64,000 bases of DNA, from the NCBI RefSeq assembly GCF_913777625.1, contig NZ_CAJYTI010000020.1, forward strand, positions 1 through 64,000, given 5' to 3'. Made by a program: the position numbers and the translations under genes. Positions 1-8,245 of this stretch are shown one piece after another; position 1 is the first letter of the stretch; the number at the start of each line of letters is the position of its first letter. Under the pieces are notes generated by a model. That model was not told the origin of the DNA. It did not search any database and saw only the letters and a list, made by a program, of their open reading frames with translations. The stretch comes from an uncultured Sphingomonas sp. GTDB lineage: Bacteria; Pseudomonadota; Alphaproteobacteria; Sphingomonadales; Sphingomonadaceae.

Positions 1-543
1 CTTGTCGTCTCGGCGGGTGTGCTCGATACCGTGAACGACGTGCCCGGCGCGCTGTCGCTGGCCCGGCGGGCGCTGCGGCCGGATGGCGTGTTCCTCGGCG
101 CCTTCCTCGGCGGCAACAGCCTGTCGACGCTGCGCGCCGCCTTGCGCGATGCCGATCCGGGAACGGCGCGTGCACATCCGATGATCGACGTGCGGTCGGC
201 CGGCGACCTGCTGGTCCGCGCCGGCTTCGCGCTGCCGGTCGCCGATGTCGAGACGGTGACCGTGCGCTACGGCAGCCTGTTCGGCCTGATCGGCGATCTG
301 CGCGGCATGGCGGCGAGCAATTTGCTGGTCGATCGCCGGCCGTTGCGCCGCGATACGCTAGCGCGGTTGGCCGATGCCTTTGCCGCGCGCGCCGATTCCG
401 ATGGGCGCGTCGGCGAGCGGTTCGACATCGTCTTTCTAACCGGTTGGGCCCCCGCCCCCGGCCAGCCGCAGCCGGCCAAGCGCGGCAGCGCGACCGCCAG
501 CCTGACCGCAGCGTTACAAAAGGGCCTCGAGCAGCCCGATTAG
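1..543 (+). CDS. SAM-dependent methyltransferase, BioC/NDUFAF5-like (5' truncated)
   Basis: The reading frame is open from base 1, so only the C-terminal 180 residues are present and the SAM-binding N-terminus lies outside the window. The visible part begins at the end of a Rossmann-type methyltransferase core (LVVSAGVLDTVNDVPGAL, then ARRALRPDGVFLGAFLGG, the usual strand-5 region) and continues with a helical C-terminal part ending in a Pro/Lys-rich tail. The pattern resembles BioC/NDUFAF5-like class I methyltransferases; the substrate cannot be assigned. The last 30 bases overlap the end of the convergent mutT gene. Confidence 0.7.
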   Translation, partial: LVVSAGVLDTVNDVPGALSLARRALRPDGVFLGAFLGGNSLSTLRAALRDADPGTARAHPMIDVRSAGDLLVRAGFALPVADVETVTVRYGSLFGLIGDLRGMAASNLLVDRRPLRRDTLARLADAFAARADSDGRVGERFDIVFLTGWAPAPGQPQPAKRGSATASLTAALQKGLEQPD

Positions 544-915
544 CGGTCGATCGGCGGGCGGCATGTCGAGCGCATGGAGCTGCGCGGGATAGACCCAGCG
601 CAGCGCCGTTGCATGGCGCGCTTCGGGAATGCCGTCCCATTTGCGGCAGGCATAGAGCAGCAACAGCAGATGGCGGTCGCCCAGCGGTTCGCTGGCGAAG
701 GCGGCCGGGGCCAGGCACGCCTGCGCGACCTCGATCCCCAATTCCTCATGCAGTTCGCGGATAAGCGCCGCTTCGGGTGTCTCGCCGGGATCGATCTTGC
801 CGCCGGGGAACTCCCACAGTCCAGCCATAGGCTTTCCCGCCGGGCGTTGCTGAACCAGCACGCGGCCGTCGAGATCGACCATCGCCACCGCCACCACATG
901 AAGAAGCGCCGTCAC
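514..915 (-). CDS. mutT: MutT-family Nudix pyrophosphohydrolase
   Basis: This 133-residue protein is the size of MutT-type (deoxy)nucleoside triphosphate pyrophosphohydrolases, which hydrolyse oxidised nucleotides such as 8-oxo-dGTP to the monophosphate. A complete Nudix box (G-x5-E-x7-REUxEExGU) runs from Gly39 to Ile61, with the metal-binding REL-HEELG segment at 53-60. The preceding LWEFPGGK is typical of MutT. The start is GTG at 915. The gene converges on the methyltransferase gene and overlaps its end by 30 bases; it is divergent from the Flp pilin gene. Confidence 0.88.
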   Translation of the reverse strand: MTALLHVVAVAMVDLDGRVLVQQRPAGKPMAGLWEFPGGKIDPGETPEAALIRELHEELGIEVAQACLAPAAFASEPLGDRHLLLLLYACRKWDGIPEARHATALRWVYPAQLHALDMPPADRPLIGLLEALL

Positions 916-968
916 CGATTCGGCCCAGATAGCATTTGATTAACCGTCTCCACCCTATTGTTGCGGGT

Positions 969-1172
969 ATGATGCCCTTTTCGACCCGCCATGCCCAGCG
1001 CGTCCTTGCCGGACTGGCGCGAGACCGCAAGGCCGCGACCGCCGTCGAATATGGTTTGATTATCGCGCTGATCGTCATCGCGCTCATCGGTGGGGTCAGC
1101 AGCCTGGGTTCGCAGACCACCTCGACGTGGAACGGGCTGTACAACCGAATTTCCACCGCAACGGGGTATTGA
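969..1172 (+). CDS. Flp family type IVb pilin
   Basis: This 67-residue protein has the Flp/Fap layout: a short basic leader (RHAQRVLAGLARDRKAAT), the conserved AVEYGLI motif at the processing region, and one hydrophobic segment (IIALIVIALIGGVSSLG) that would form the filament core. Members are cleaved by a prepilin peptidase and assembled by the Tad/Cpa machinery, which is not in this window. ATG at 969 is preferred over an in-frame TTG at 936, which has no visible ribosome site and adds residues in front of the leader. A second pilin gene follows 113 bases downstream. Confidence 0.85.
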   Translation: MMPFSTRHAQRVLAGLARDRKAATAVEYGLIIALIVIALIGGVSSLGSQTTSTWNGLYNRISTATGY

Positions 1173-1285
1173 GCGGTTGCGGCTTTAAACCTTTCTAAAC
1201 TGTCGGGGCCGTAGAACCGGTGTTGCTGTTCGGGGGGAAGACCCGTCCAGCCGGGTGACTGAAGTTTCGAACAGTGGAGATCGAC

Positions 1286-1450
1286 ATGCAGAAGATTCGC
1301 AATTTCCTGAAGAACTCGAAGGGCGCGACCGCCATTGAGTACGGCCTGATCGCCGCTCTGATCGCCGTTGCCGCGATCGCCGCGATGCAGGGCCTGGGCA
1401 ACAACCTGAAGAAGACGTTCGAGAACGTTTCGTCGAACATGAAGCAGTAA
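1286..1450 (+). CDS. Flp family type IVb pilin (54 aa)
   Basis: This small gene encodes 54 residues beginning MQKIRNFLKNSKGATAIEYG, followed by a hydrophobic helix (LIAALIAVAAIAAMQGLG) and a short polar tail. The AT-IEYGLIAALIAVA segment is the Flp pilin signature. A GTGGAGAT ribosome site lies just before the ATG. A strong hairpin terminator follows at 1475-1508, so this is probably an abundant single-gene transcript and the main pilin, with the 969-1172 product a second or minor pilin. Confidence 0.93.
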   Translation: MQKIRNFLKNSKGATAIEYGLIAALIAVAAIAAMQGLGNNLKKTFENVSSNMKQ

Positions 1451-1474
1451 GTCGCTTCAGACCGAATAGCAGAA

Positions 1475-1508
1475 AGGGCGGCGAACCATCCCGGTTCGCC
1501 GCCCTTTT
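1475..1508 (+). terminator. Rho-independent terminator of the Flp pilin gene
   Basis: A long GC-rich hairpin with arms AAGGGCGGCGAACC and GGTTCGCCGCCCTT and a four-base loop is followed by a T run. It sits 25 bases after the pilin stop codon. Confidence 0.9.
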
Positions 1509-1540
1509 TGTCTGTCATGTTGGGAAAGAGATCGGAAGGA

Positions 1541-2488
1541 TTAAACCCGCCCGATTGCCAAGAACTTCTGACGACGCGCTGCGCGCACGGCACTGGGTTC
1601 GCGGCCGTCGAAGTCCGTCAGCGCCGTCTCCAGCGCCGTACCCAGTGCGGCGATCGCTGCCGCCGGATCGCGATGCGCACCGCCCAGCGGTTCGGGCACG
1701 ATGCCGTCGATCACGCCCAGATCCTTCAGGTGCTGCGCGGTCACCTTCATCGCTTCGGCCGCCTCGGGGGCCTTGTCCGCGGTGCGCCACAGGATTGACG
1801 CGCAGCCCTCAGGCGAAATCACCGAATAGACGGCGTGCTCGAACATCAGCACGACGTTGCCGGTCGCCAGCGCCACCGCGCCGCCCGAGCCGCCTTCGCC
1901 GAGGATCGAGGCGACCAGCGGCACGCCGAGCGCAAGGCACGCCTCGGTCGAACGCGCGATCGCTTCCGCCTGGCCGCGCTCTTCGGCCTGCACGCCGGGG
2001 AAGGCACCCGAGGTATCGACCAGCGTGATCACCGGGATGCCGAATCGATCGGCCAGCTTCATCAGGCGGATCGCCTTGCGATAGCCCTCCGGCTTGCCCA
2101 TGCCGAAATTGTGCTTGAGGCGGGTGGCGGTATCGTCGCCCTTTTCATGGCCGATCACCATCACTCGGCGCCCGCGGAACCGGCCGAGGCCACCGATGAT
2201 CGCGGCGTCGTCGGCAAAGGCGCGGTCGCCGCCCAGCGGCATGAAGTCTTCGATCAGCCCGGCGACGTAATGCTTGAAGTGCGGGCGCTCGGGGTGGCGA
2301 GCGACCTGCGTCTTCTGCCACGGCGTCAGCTTGGCATAGGTGTCGAGCAGCAGCTTGTCCGACTTGGCCTGGAGCGGGGCGATCTCGGCGGCGATGTCCA
2401 CATCGCCGTCATGGGCGGCGCTGCGCAGCTCGTCGATCTTGCCCTGGAGCTCGGCAATCGGCTTCTCGAAGTCGAGGAATGTCGTCAT
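1541..2488 (-). CDS. accA: Acetyl-CoA carboxylase carboxyltransferase subunit alpha
   Basis: AccA pairs with AccD to transfer the carboxyl group from biotin carboxyl carrier protein to acetyl-CoA, giving malonyl-CoA for fatty acid synthesis in the cytoplasm. The protein is 315 residues, close to the usual 315-320, and starts [21 protein letters not shown], the family N-terminus. Signature segments include [64 protein letters not shown] and a [10 protein letters not shown] stretch. The ATG at 2488 is chosen because upstream in-frame codons are the opposite-frame reading of xerD. It lies just downstream of xerD on the same strand. Confidence 0.97.
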   Translation of the reverse strand: MTTFLDFEKPIAELQGKIDELRSAAHDGDVDIAAEIAPLQAKSDKLLLDTYAKLTPWQKTQVARHPERPHFKHYVAGLIEDFMPLGGDRAFADDAAIIGGLGRFRGRRVMVIGHEKGDDTATRLKHNFGMGKPEGYRKAIRLMKLADRFGIPVITLVDTSGAFPGVQAEERGQAEAIARSTEACLALGVPLVASILGEGGSGGAVALATGNVVLMFEHAVYSVISPEGCASILWRTADKAPEAAEAMKVTAQHLKDLGVIDGIVPEPLGGAHRDPAAAIAALGTALETALTDFDGREPSAVRAARRQKFLAIGRV

Positions 2489-2498
2489 GCGCGTGGCG

Positions 2499-3410
2499 CT
2501 ACGCGGAGCCGCGCTTCGCGTCAACGAGCGCCTCGCCCAGCGGATGTCTCTCGTTGACGAGTTCGACCAGCCGGCGGCTGTCGACATGGGTATAGATTTC
2601 GGTCGTCGCGATATCGGCATGGCCCAGCATCGCCTGGAGCGCGCGCAGGTCCGCCCCGCCCTCGAGCAGATGGGTGGCGAAGGCGTGCCGCAGGACGTGC
2701 GGGCTCACCCGCTCGGGCGGGATGCCGGCGATCCCCGCGAGCGCGCGGACGATCTGGTAGAGCCGCACCCGCGTGAGGTGCTTCTTGCCCGACGGGAACA
2801 GCCAGGCGCTGTCCGGCGGCACCTCGCGCCGCCAGATCGCCACCGCGGCGCGGGCCCGATCGGAGATCGGCACGAGCCGCTCGCGGCCCCCCTTGCCCTT
2901 GAGGATCAGGAACGGCCGATCGGGATGGATGGCGTTGCGCGGCAGCGACACCAGTTCGGTTGCGCGCAGGCCCGAGCCGTAGAGCAGCTCGATCAGCGCG
3001 GCGAGGCGCAGGTCGAGCGGATCGGGCGGCTCCCGCGCCTGGCGTTCGGCGATGGCGGCGAACATCGCGTCGACATCGTTCGTACTGAGGATCTTGGGCA
3101 GCCGGCGGGCGGTGCCGGGCCGCGGCAGCGCGTGGCCGGGGTCGTCGGCGCGGTGCCCCTCCTCCGCGAGGAAGGCGAAGAAGCGGCGGAGCGCCGCCGA
3201 CTTCCGAGCCACCGTGGCGCGGGCCAGTTCGCCCCACCCGCTCGCCAGCCGCTCGATCTCCTCGCGGCCCGCGTTGACCAGGTCACCGCCCAGTGCCTCC
3301 GAGGCGAGCCGGAGGTCGGTGCCATAGGCGGCGATGGTGTTCGCCGCCGCGCCCGCCTCGGCGCGGAGCATTTCCAGGAAGCGCTCGATCAGGTCGCGAT
3401 CGGCGCTCAC
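2499..3410 (-). CDS. xerD: Site-specific tyrosine recombinase XerD
   Basis: XerD with XerC resolves chromosome dimers at dif. The 303-residue product has an N-terminal SAM-like core-binding domain (about 1-95) and a C-terminal catalytic domain. The catalytic set is visible: Arg149 (GSGLRATEL), Lys173 ([12 protein letters not shown]), His238-x-x-Arg241 ([14 protein letters not shown]), His264 ([10 protein letters not shown]) and nucleophile Tyr273 (EIYTHV). The start is GTG at 3410, overlapping the upstream stop as GTGA. The lack of adjacent mobile-element genes and the position next to accA and aroKB favour a chromosomal XerD over a phage integrase. Confidence 0.92.
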   Translation of the reverse strand: MSADRDLIERFLEMLRAEAGAAANTIAAYGTDLRLASEALGGDLVNAGREEIERLASGWGELARATVARKSAALRRFFAFLAEEGHRADDPGHALPRPGTARRLPKILSTNDVDAMFAAIAERQAREPPDPLDLRLAALIELLYGSGLRATELVSLPRNAIHPDRPFLILKGKGGRERLVPISDRARAAVAIWRREVPPDSAWLFPSGKKHLTRVRLYQIVRALAGIAGIPPERVSPHVLRHAFATHLLEGGADLRALQAMLGHADIATTEIYTHVDSRRLVELVNERHPLGEALVDAKRGSA

Positions 3411-5212
3411 GCCGCGCGCGTGACCGCCTCCACGGCGATCATCCGGGCATAGTTGGCCATTCCGGCGGCACGCATTGCCGCGACGATGTGGTAGAGCGCC
3501 TCGGGCGTCACCTGGTCCCAGCGCGGCGACTGCATGCCGACTCCGGCGAGCAGCGCGACCATGCCGGGCTGGTTGCGCGCCCCCGCACGATCGATCGCCT
3601 GGGTCCAGGCGTTGACGCCGCTGATCCCCACCTTGGTTGCCTCCGCCCCGCGCTGGGCATCCGCAGGCGACAGGCGACCGAGCCCCGCCAGCCCGGCCAG
3701 CAACATCGCCGCCTTGCGCGGGCTGGCCGACCCCGCATAGCGCTCGAAATCGCCATAGCCGAGCGTGCCGGCCGGCGCGGCCAGCGCGAGCAACGCCCAG
3801 CCCTCGCTGCCCGGGGCAACCACTCCGCGCCACTGCAGTGCCGCCGAATCATAGCCGGCGGAGAGCATCGAGGCGATCAGCCGGTCGGGCTCCGCCGCAT
3901 CCTTGTTGGCGGGGATCCACACCGCGGCCTTGGCGGTCAGCACCAGCCGGGCGTAGCGCAGGCGCGGCGTTTCCACCGCGTCCCACAGGCTCTTCATCGC
4001 CTGCACCCGCTCGCTTGCCGATCCGATATAGGCGCTCCGCAGGTCGCGCACCGTCTTTTGCAGCGGATCGGGTACGTCGCTCGCCTGGTCGAGCTCGGCA
4101 TAGAGATCGGCCAGCGCCGCGTTGGACAGCACGCCCGCGGCAGCGGCCAGTTCGGCCGCTCCCGCGCGGTTGGCGGGCGATACCGAGGGGGACAGCGCCT
4201 GCCAGTAGCGGAACTCCGGGCCCACCGTCGCGAACAGATTGTCGGGGATATCCACGCCGGCCGCAGTCGCCATGCCGAACCGCCAGGCGGAAAGCGCGGG
4301 CACCCCCACCCAGTCGATCGTCACCGCACGCCGCGAATCGGCGCCCATCCCCACCACCTTGGTGGCGAGCAGTGTATCGAGATCGTTGCGCGGCTTGCCC
4401 TTGGCGGCGGCGTCGAGCCGCTGGTCGGCCTCGCTGGGCTTGCCGGCCAGGCCGGCGCAGATCGCCTGGGCCAGCGCCCAGCCACGATCGGGAATGTTCG
4501 CCGCCGCATCGTCGACGATCGGGCACACCGAGGCGGGGTCGCCGGTCGCCAGTGCGACCTGCATCGCCACGCGGTCCAGCGCATTGGTATAGTCGTCGAT
4601 ATCGACATAGCTGACGAGACCACGCGCCGCGCCGGCCTCGCCCATGCGGAGCAGCAGCCAGGCCCGCTCCGCGGCATAGTCGGCGCCGTTGATCCCGCGC
4701 GGCGTGTCAATCGGCGACATCAGCGCGCGGCGCAACGCGATCGACACCCAGCGCGAGGCCACGGGTGCGTTCAGGCGGCGCATCAGGGTCACCTGCGTCG
4801 CGCCGGGCACGTCGCCGAACGCATCGGCCGGGAACGGCGCATTGCCCGCCGCCAGAATGCCGATGCGGTTCAGCGGCCGGCGCACGCCCTTGGGCAGGTC
4901 GTATTGCGAGAGGTCGATCGCCGGCGCGGCCGCGACGCTGGCGTTGCTTTCCTCGATATCGAAGGCGTCGGGCCCCATGTCTCCGGCCGGCGACGCAACG
5001 TCACCGCTCGGCGACGGAGCCGCTGCCGGCGCTGCGCTCGGCGGAGGACTCGGGCGCGCAGAGGGCTGCTGCCGCGGGGCCGGCTGGTCGAAGCCGGGCG
5101 GCAGCAGCGATTCGGGGGCTTTCTGCTGCTGGCTGAACGCGGGAACGCCGATCGCGGCGAGCAGCGCCGCGCCGAGCGCGATCCGGGAAACCCTAGTTGG
5201 CGAGGTTTTCAA
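3407..5212 (-). CDS. Large exported protein of unknown function
   Basis: This 601-residue protein is not one I can assign. It begins with a signal peptide (MKTSPTRVSRIALGAALLAA, ending IGVPAFSQQQ), then a Pro/Ala/Ser-rich low-complexity stretch at about 30-85, then a long Ala/Leu-rich region with many short helical segments that could be degenerate TPR/SEL-like repeats. The start is TTG at 5212, placed so that the signal peptide is intact. It overlaps the 45-residue membrane protein upstream by 20 bases and is translationally coupled to xerD downstream (GTGA), so the three probably form one transcript. It is likely periplasmic or cell-envelope. Confidence 0.7.
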   Translation of the reverse strand: MKTSPTRVSRIALGAALLAAIGVPAFSQQQKAPESLLPPGFDQPAPRQQPSARPSPPPSAAPAAAPSPSGDVASPAGDMGPDAFDIEESNASVAAAPAIDLSQYDLPKGVRRPLNRIGILAAGNAPFPADAFGDVPGATQVTLMRRLNAPVASRWVSIALRRALMSPIDTPRGINGADYAAERAWLLLRMGEAGAARGLVSYVDIDDYTNALDRVAMQVALATGDPASVCPIVDDAAANIPDRGWALAQAICAGLAGKPSEADQRLDAAAKGKPRNDLDTLLATKVVGMGADSRRAVTIDWVGVPALSAWRFGMATAAGVDIPDNLFATVGPEFRYWQALSPSVSPANRAGAAELAAAAGVLSNAALADLYAELDQASDVPDPLQKTVRDLRSAYIGSASERVQAMKSLWDAVETPRLRYARLVLTAKAAVWIPANKDAAEPDRLIASMLSAGYDSAALQWRGVVAPGSEGWALLALAAPAGTLGYGDFERYAGSASPRKAAMLLAGLAGLGRLSPADAQRGAEATKVGISGVNAWTQAIDRAGARNQPGMVALLAGVGMQSPRWDQVTPEALYHIVAAMRAAGMANYARMIAVEAVTRAA

Positions 5213-5330
5213 GCGCGACCGCCTTCTCCATGCGCACCGGCTCCTTCACGGTGTTGCGGCCGGCCAGGGCGAACATGCCACCCACCAGAACCACCAGAAT
5301 GACGAGCAACACGACAAGCAAACGCGACAT
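5193..5330 (-). CDS. Small single-span membrane protein (45 aa)
   Basis: The reading frame runs from ATG 5330 to TAG 5193-5195. It encodes MSRLLVVLLVILVVLVGGMF followed by a polar tail rich in Lys/Glu (RNTVKEPVRMEKAVALENLAN). The first 24 residues form one strong transmembrane helix with a cytoplasmic or periplasmic tail. The end overlaps the start of the 601-residue exported protein by 20 bases, which suggests translational coupling. It is divergent from aroK. Function unknown; the hydrophobic pattern and the overlap support a real gene. Confidence 0.65.
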   Translation of the reverse strand: MSRLLVVLLVILVVLVGGMFALAGRNTVKEPVRMEKAVALENLAN

Positions 5331-5404
5331 GAAAAACGGTCCAATCCTTAAGCGGTAAGGGCCTTTTGCCCGAGACGGTCCCTCGCTGTATAGCCCTTCG
5401 CACG

Positions 5405-5944
5405 ATGTTACAAACGCATGCGCAACTGAACAGCTGGACCGGCAAGCCGATCGTCCTGGTCGGCCTGATGGGGGCCGGAAAAACCACGGTCGGGCGCCGT
5501 CTCGCCCAGCGCCTGCGGCTTCCCTTCGTCGATGCCGATGCGGAAATCGAATCGGCGGCGGGCATGTCGGTCTCCGACATCTTCGCCAAATTCGGCGAGC
5601 CGCATTTTCGCGACGGCGAACGGCGGGTTATCGCGCGGCTCGTGGACGGCACCCCCAAGGTGATCGCCACCGGCGGCGGCGCGTTCATCAATGACGAGAC
5701 CCGGACGCTGATCCTCGATCAGGCGATTTCGATCTGGCTCGATGCCGAGCCGGCGATTCTCGCCGATCGGGTGCGGCGGCGCGATACGCGGCCGCTGCTC
5801 CGCGGCAAGGACCCGCTGGCGATTCTCACCGAGCTCGCCCAGGTGCGCAATCCCTATTACGCGCTTGCGCAGATCCGCGTGCCCAGCGTAGCGGCCCCGC
5901 ACGAAACCACCGTGGACGCGATCCTGAAGGCCCTGCGCAAATGA
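5405..5944 (+). CDS. aroK: Shikimate kinase
   Basis: AroK phosphorylates shikimate at the 3-hydroxyl with ATP in the chorismate pathway. The 179-residue product has a Walker A loop GLMGAGKTT (20-28), the shikimate/Mg site DADAEIE (43-49), FRDGERR (68-74), the Gly-rich ATGGGAF (88-94) and the lid region RRRDTRPLLRGKDP. ATG at 5405 is preferred; an upstream in-frame start would add 13 residues without conserved content. The stop overlaps the aroB start (ATGA), the usual aroKB coupling. Confidence 0.95.
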   Translation: MLQTHAQLNSWTGKPIVLVGLMGAGKTTVGRRLAQRLRLPFVDADAEIESAAGMSVSDIFAKFGEPHFRDGERRVIARLVDGTPKVIATGGGAFINDETRTLILDQAISIWLDAEPAILADRVRRRDTRPLLRGKDPLAILTELAQVRNPYYALAQIRVPSVAAPHETTVDAILKALRK

Positions 5945-7038
5945 CCACCATCCCCGTTGCCCTCGGCGCACGCAGCTATGACGTGCGCATCGAGCCCGGC
6001 TTGCTGGCGCGTGTCGGCGAGGTGCTCGCCCCGCTGTCGCGCGGGCGACCGATGCCGATCGTCACCGACACCCATCTTGCCGCGCATTGCGAGACGCTGG
6101 TCGCCAGCCTTGCCGCTGCTGGCGTGACGGCCCCGGTGCTGGTGCTGCCGGCAGGCGAAGGCACCAAGAGCTGGGCACAGCTCGAATCGCTGACCGACTG
6201 GCTGCTGGAACAGGGCGTGGTGCGCAGCGATCACGTGATCGCGCTGGGCGGCGGGGTGATCGGCGACCTGGTCGGCTTCGCCACCAGCATCCTCAAGCGC
6301 GGCTGCAACTTCGTCCAGATCCCGACGACGCTGCTGGCGCAGGTCGACAGCTCGGTGGGCGGCAAGACAGCGATCAATTCCAGGGCCGGCAAGAATCTGA
6401 TCGGCGCCTTCCATCAGCCGGCGGTGGTGCTGATCGATCCGCAGGTGCTGGACACCCTTCCCCAGCGCGAGTTGCGCGCGGGCTATGCCGAAGTGGCGAA
6501 ATACGGGCTGATCGACGATGCCGGCTTCTTCGCCTGGTGCGAGGCCAACGCGGCGGCGCTGTTCGCGGGCGATCCCGAGGCACGGGCAACGGCGATCGGC
6601 CATTCGGTGGCCGCCAAGGCGCGGATCGTCGCGGCGGACGAGCGCGAGACGACCGGCACCCGCGCGCTGCTCAACCTCGGCCACACCTTCGGCCATGCGC
6701 TGGAGGCGGAGACCGGCTTTTCGGACAAGCTGCTCCACGGCGAAGCGGTGGCAGCGGGCATGGCCCTGGCCTTCGCCTTCTCGGCGCAGCAGGGCCTGTG
6801 CCCGGCCGAGGATGCCGCGCGGGTGGCGGCGCATCTCCGCTCGGTGGGATTGCCGGACGGGCTCGCGGCCGCAGGCGTGACCGCCGACGGCGCGACGCTG
6901 GTCGGGCACATGCTCCACGACAAGAAGATGGAGGGCAGCACCCTGCCCTTCCTGCTCGCCCGCGGCATCGGGCAGACCTATCTGGACAAAACGGTCGACT
7001 TGGCGAAGGTCGCAGCGTTTCTGGATTCGCAACGCTGA
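5941..7038 (+). CDS. aroB: 3-dehydroquinate synthase
   Basis: AroB converts DAHP to 3-dehydroquinate using NAD+ and a divalent metal, the second step of the shikimate pathway. The 365-residue length is typical. Visible signatures are LPAGEGTKSW near 80, the dinucleotide-binding ALGGGVIGDLVGFAT, the substrate region IPTTLLAQVDSSVGGKTAIN, NLIGAFHQP, AEVAKYGLI, and metal ligands in LNLGHTFGHALE and LLHGEAVAAGM. The start overlaps aroK by four bases. Confidence 0.97.
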   Translation: MTTIPVALGARSYDVRIEPGLLARVGEVLAPLSRGRPMPIVTDTHLAAHCETLVASLAAAGVTAPVLVLPAGEGTKSWAQLESLTDWLLEQGVVRSDHVIALGGGVIGDLVGFATSILKRGCNFVQIPTTLLAQVDSSVGGKTAINSRAGKNLIGAFHQPAVVLIDPQVLDTLPQRELRAGYAEVAKYGLIDDAGFFAWCEANAAALFAGDPEARATAIGHSVAAKARIVAADERETTGTRALLNLGHTFGHALEAETGFSDKLLHGEAVAAGMALAFAFSAQQGLCPAEDAARVAAHLRSVGLPDGLAAAGVTADGATLVGHMLHDKKMEGSTLPFLLARGIGQTYLDKTVDLAKVAAFLDSQR

Positions 7039-7050
7039 AGCCCATCTAAG

Positions 7051-7153
7051 CCCCTCCCCTTCAGGGGAGGGGTTGGGGTGGGGCAGTGTCTCACCGAGAC
7101 CAACAGAAGTTCTGGAATCCCTCCACCCCAACCCCTCCTCCAAGGAGGAGGGG
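7051..7153. repeat. REP/BIME-like dispersed repeat, copy A
   Basis: This intergenic element has an outer inverted repeat (AGGGGTTGGGGTGG against CCACCCCAACCCCT) and two inner hairpins: CCCCTCCCC-TTCA-GGGGAGGGG at the left end and CCCCTCCTCC-AAGG-AGGAGGGG at the right. A diverged copy lies at 21732-21829 in the opposite orientation. It sits between the convergent aroB and methyltransferase genes, so it may also act as a bidirectional terminator. Confidence 0.75.
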
Positions 7154-7158
7154 CTTTA

Positions 7159-8130
7159 TTACACGCGATCTCGCTCGATCACCGCGGTCACCAGCGCGAT
7201 GCGTTCGACGTCCGCATACGCCGCCGTCTCGAGTTCCTCGCCGAACACGTCGGGGTCGATTTCCTCGTATCGCAGCCGACACCCCGCCGCCGCGGCGAGC
7301 TGCGCCAGCCGTTCCTGAAGCCCGTCGGCTCCGTCCACGATGGCACTACCGGTGTAGAGCAGGAAGCGCCCGCCCGCCGCGAGCCGCGGTATCGCCTCGC
7401 GAGCCATGGCCAGCGACACGCCTGCGCCATGGAGATCGCCACCGTCGCGATAGGCACGGCCGGCCGGATCGATGATATAGGGCGGATTGGCCAGCACCAG
7501 GTCGAGCGCGCCCGCGATGCCCGACAGGCCCTCACCTTCCACGAACCGCGCCTCGACGCCCGCCGCGGCCGCGTTCACCCGCGCCAGCCGCAGTGCGGCC
7601 GGGTTGATGTCCGTCATCACGATGTCGCCCCGCGGACAGCAATGCGCCGCAGCGATCGCCCCGGCGCCAGCGCCGGTGCCGATATCGACCAGCCTCGCGC
7701 CTTCCCGCTGCGGACAGCGGCGCAGTTCCTCGGCGATGAAGCGCGCGAAGCGGTAGCTGTCGGGGCCGAAGAATACCGCGTGCGTATCGTCGGTCGGATA
7801 GGCCGAATGCACCAGAAGGTCCGGCCCGAGCGTCGATACGCGGACCTTGCTCCGCAACTGCTCCCCTGCCGTCTCGACCAGGTCGGCGCGTCGCAGGGCT
7901 TCCAGAAGCGCGGCTTCCAAGCGATCGGTTGCGAAGGGCAAGCTCCAGCCGAAGATGCCGCGCAGATCGGCGGCCTGCTGCCGGTCCGGTCGGGCGAGCA
8001 CGCGGGCGTGACTGGCCGGTGTCGGCGTGACGAAGCGATAGTCCTGCTGCTTGAGATAGGCGATCAGCGCGTGCAGCGCCGCACCCTCGCCAGCCACTGT
8101 TGCCGGCCGCTCGGCCACCAGATCTGCCAT
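7159..8130 (-). CDS. Class I SAM-dependent methyltransferase, PrmC/RsmC-like
   Basis: The 323-residue protein has an N-terminal domain of about 140 residues and a C-terminal Rossmann methyltransferase core. SAM-binding motif I is VDIGTGAGAGAIAAA; the acidic loop is VMTDINPAALRLA; motif IV is LVLANPPYI, the NPPY type found in enzymes that methylate Gln, Asn or a base exocyclic nitrogen. PrmC, RsmC or TrmN6-like roles are possible; the N-terminal domain does not let me choose. ATG 8130 is taken as start because an AGGGGGG ribosome site precedes it; an in-frame ATG at 8148 would overlap that site. Confidence 0.75.
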   Translation of the reverse strand: MADLVAERPATVAGEGAALHALIAYLKQQDYRFVTPTPASHARVLARPDRQQAADLRGIFGWSLPFATDRLEAALLEALRRADLVETAGEQLRSKVRVSTLGPDLLVHSAYPTDDTHAVFFGPDSYRFARFIAEELRRCPQREGARLVDIGTGAGAGAIAAAHCCPRGDIVMTDINPAALRLARVNAAAAGVEARFVEGEGLSGIAGALDLVLANPPYIIDPAGRAYRDGGDLHGAGVSLAMAREAIPRLAAGGRFLLYTGSAIVDGADGLQERLAQLAAAAGCRLRYEEIDPDVFGEELETAAYADVERIALVTAVIERDRV

Positions 8131-8245
8131 GTCCCCCCCTGCCTTCATCGGGCATCAACGGTTCGGCTCTGCGGAGGGTCCGCGCCGCGGAGATGATCCA
8201 TGACAACCGCTTGTCCCGGGCAGCGCCAAGGCCTAGCTCCTGCGC

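Noticed and set aside
2499..3410. XerD gene considered as a phage or island integrase
   Set aside because: No attachment-site repeats, tRNA or mobile genes nearby, and the neighbours are core metabolic genes; the length and motifs fit chromosomal XerD.
3293..5302. A 669-residue frame on the plus strand opposite the exported protein and xerD
   Set aside because: Arg/Gly-rich with no motif; the minus strand carries the signal peptide and XerD catalytic residues.
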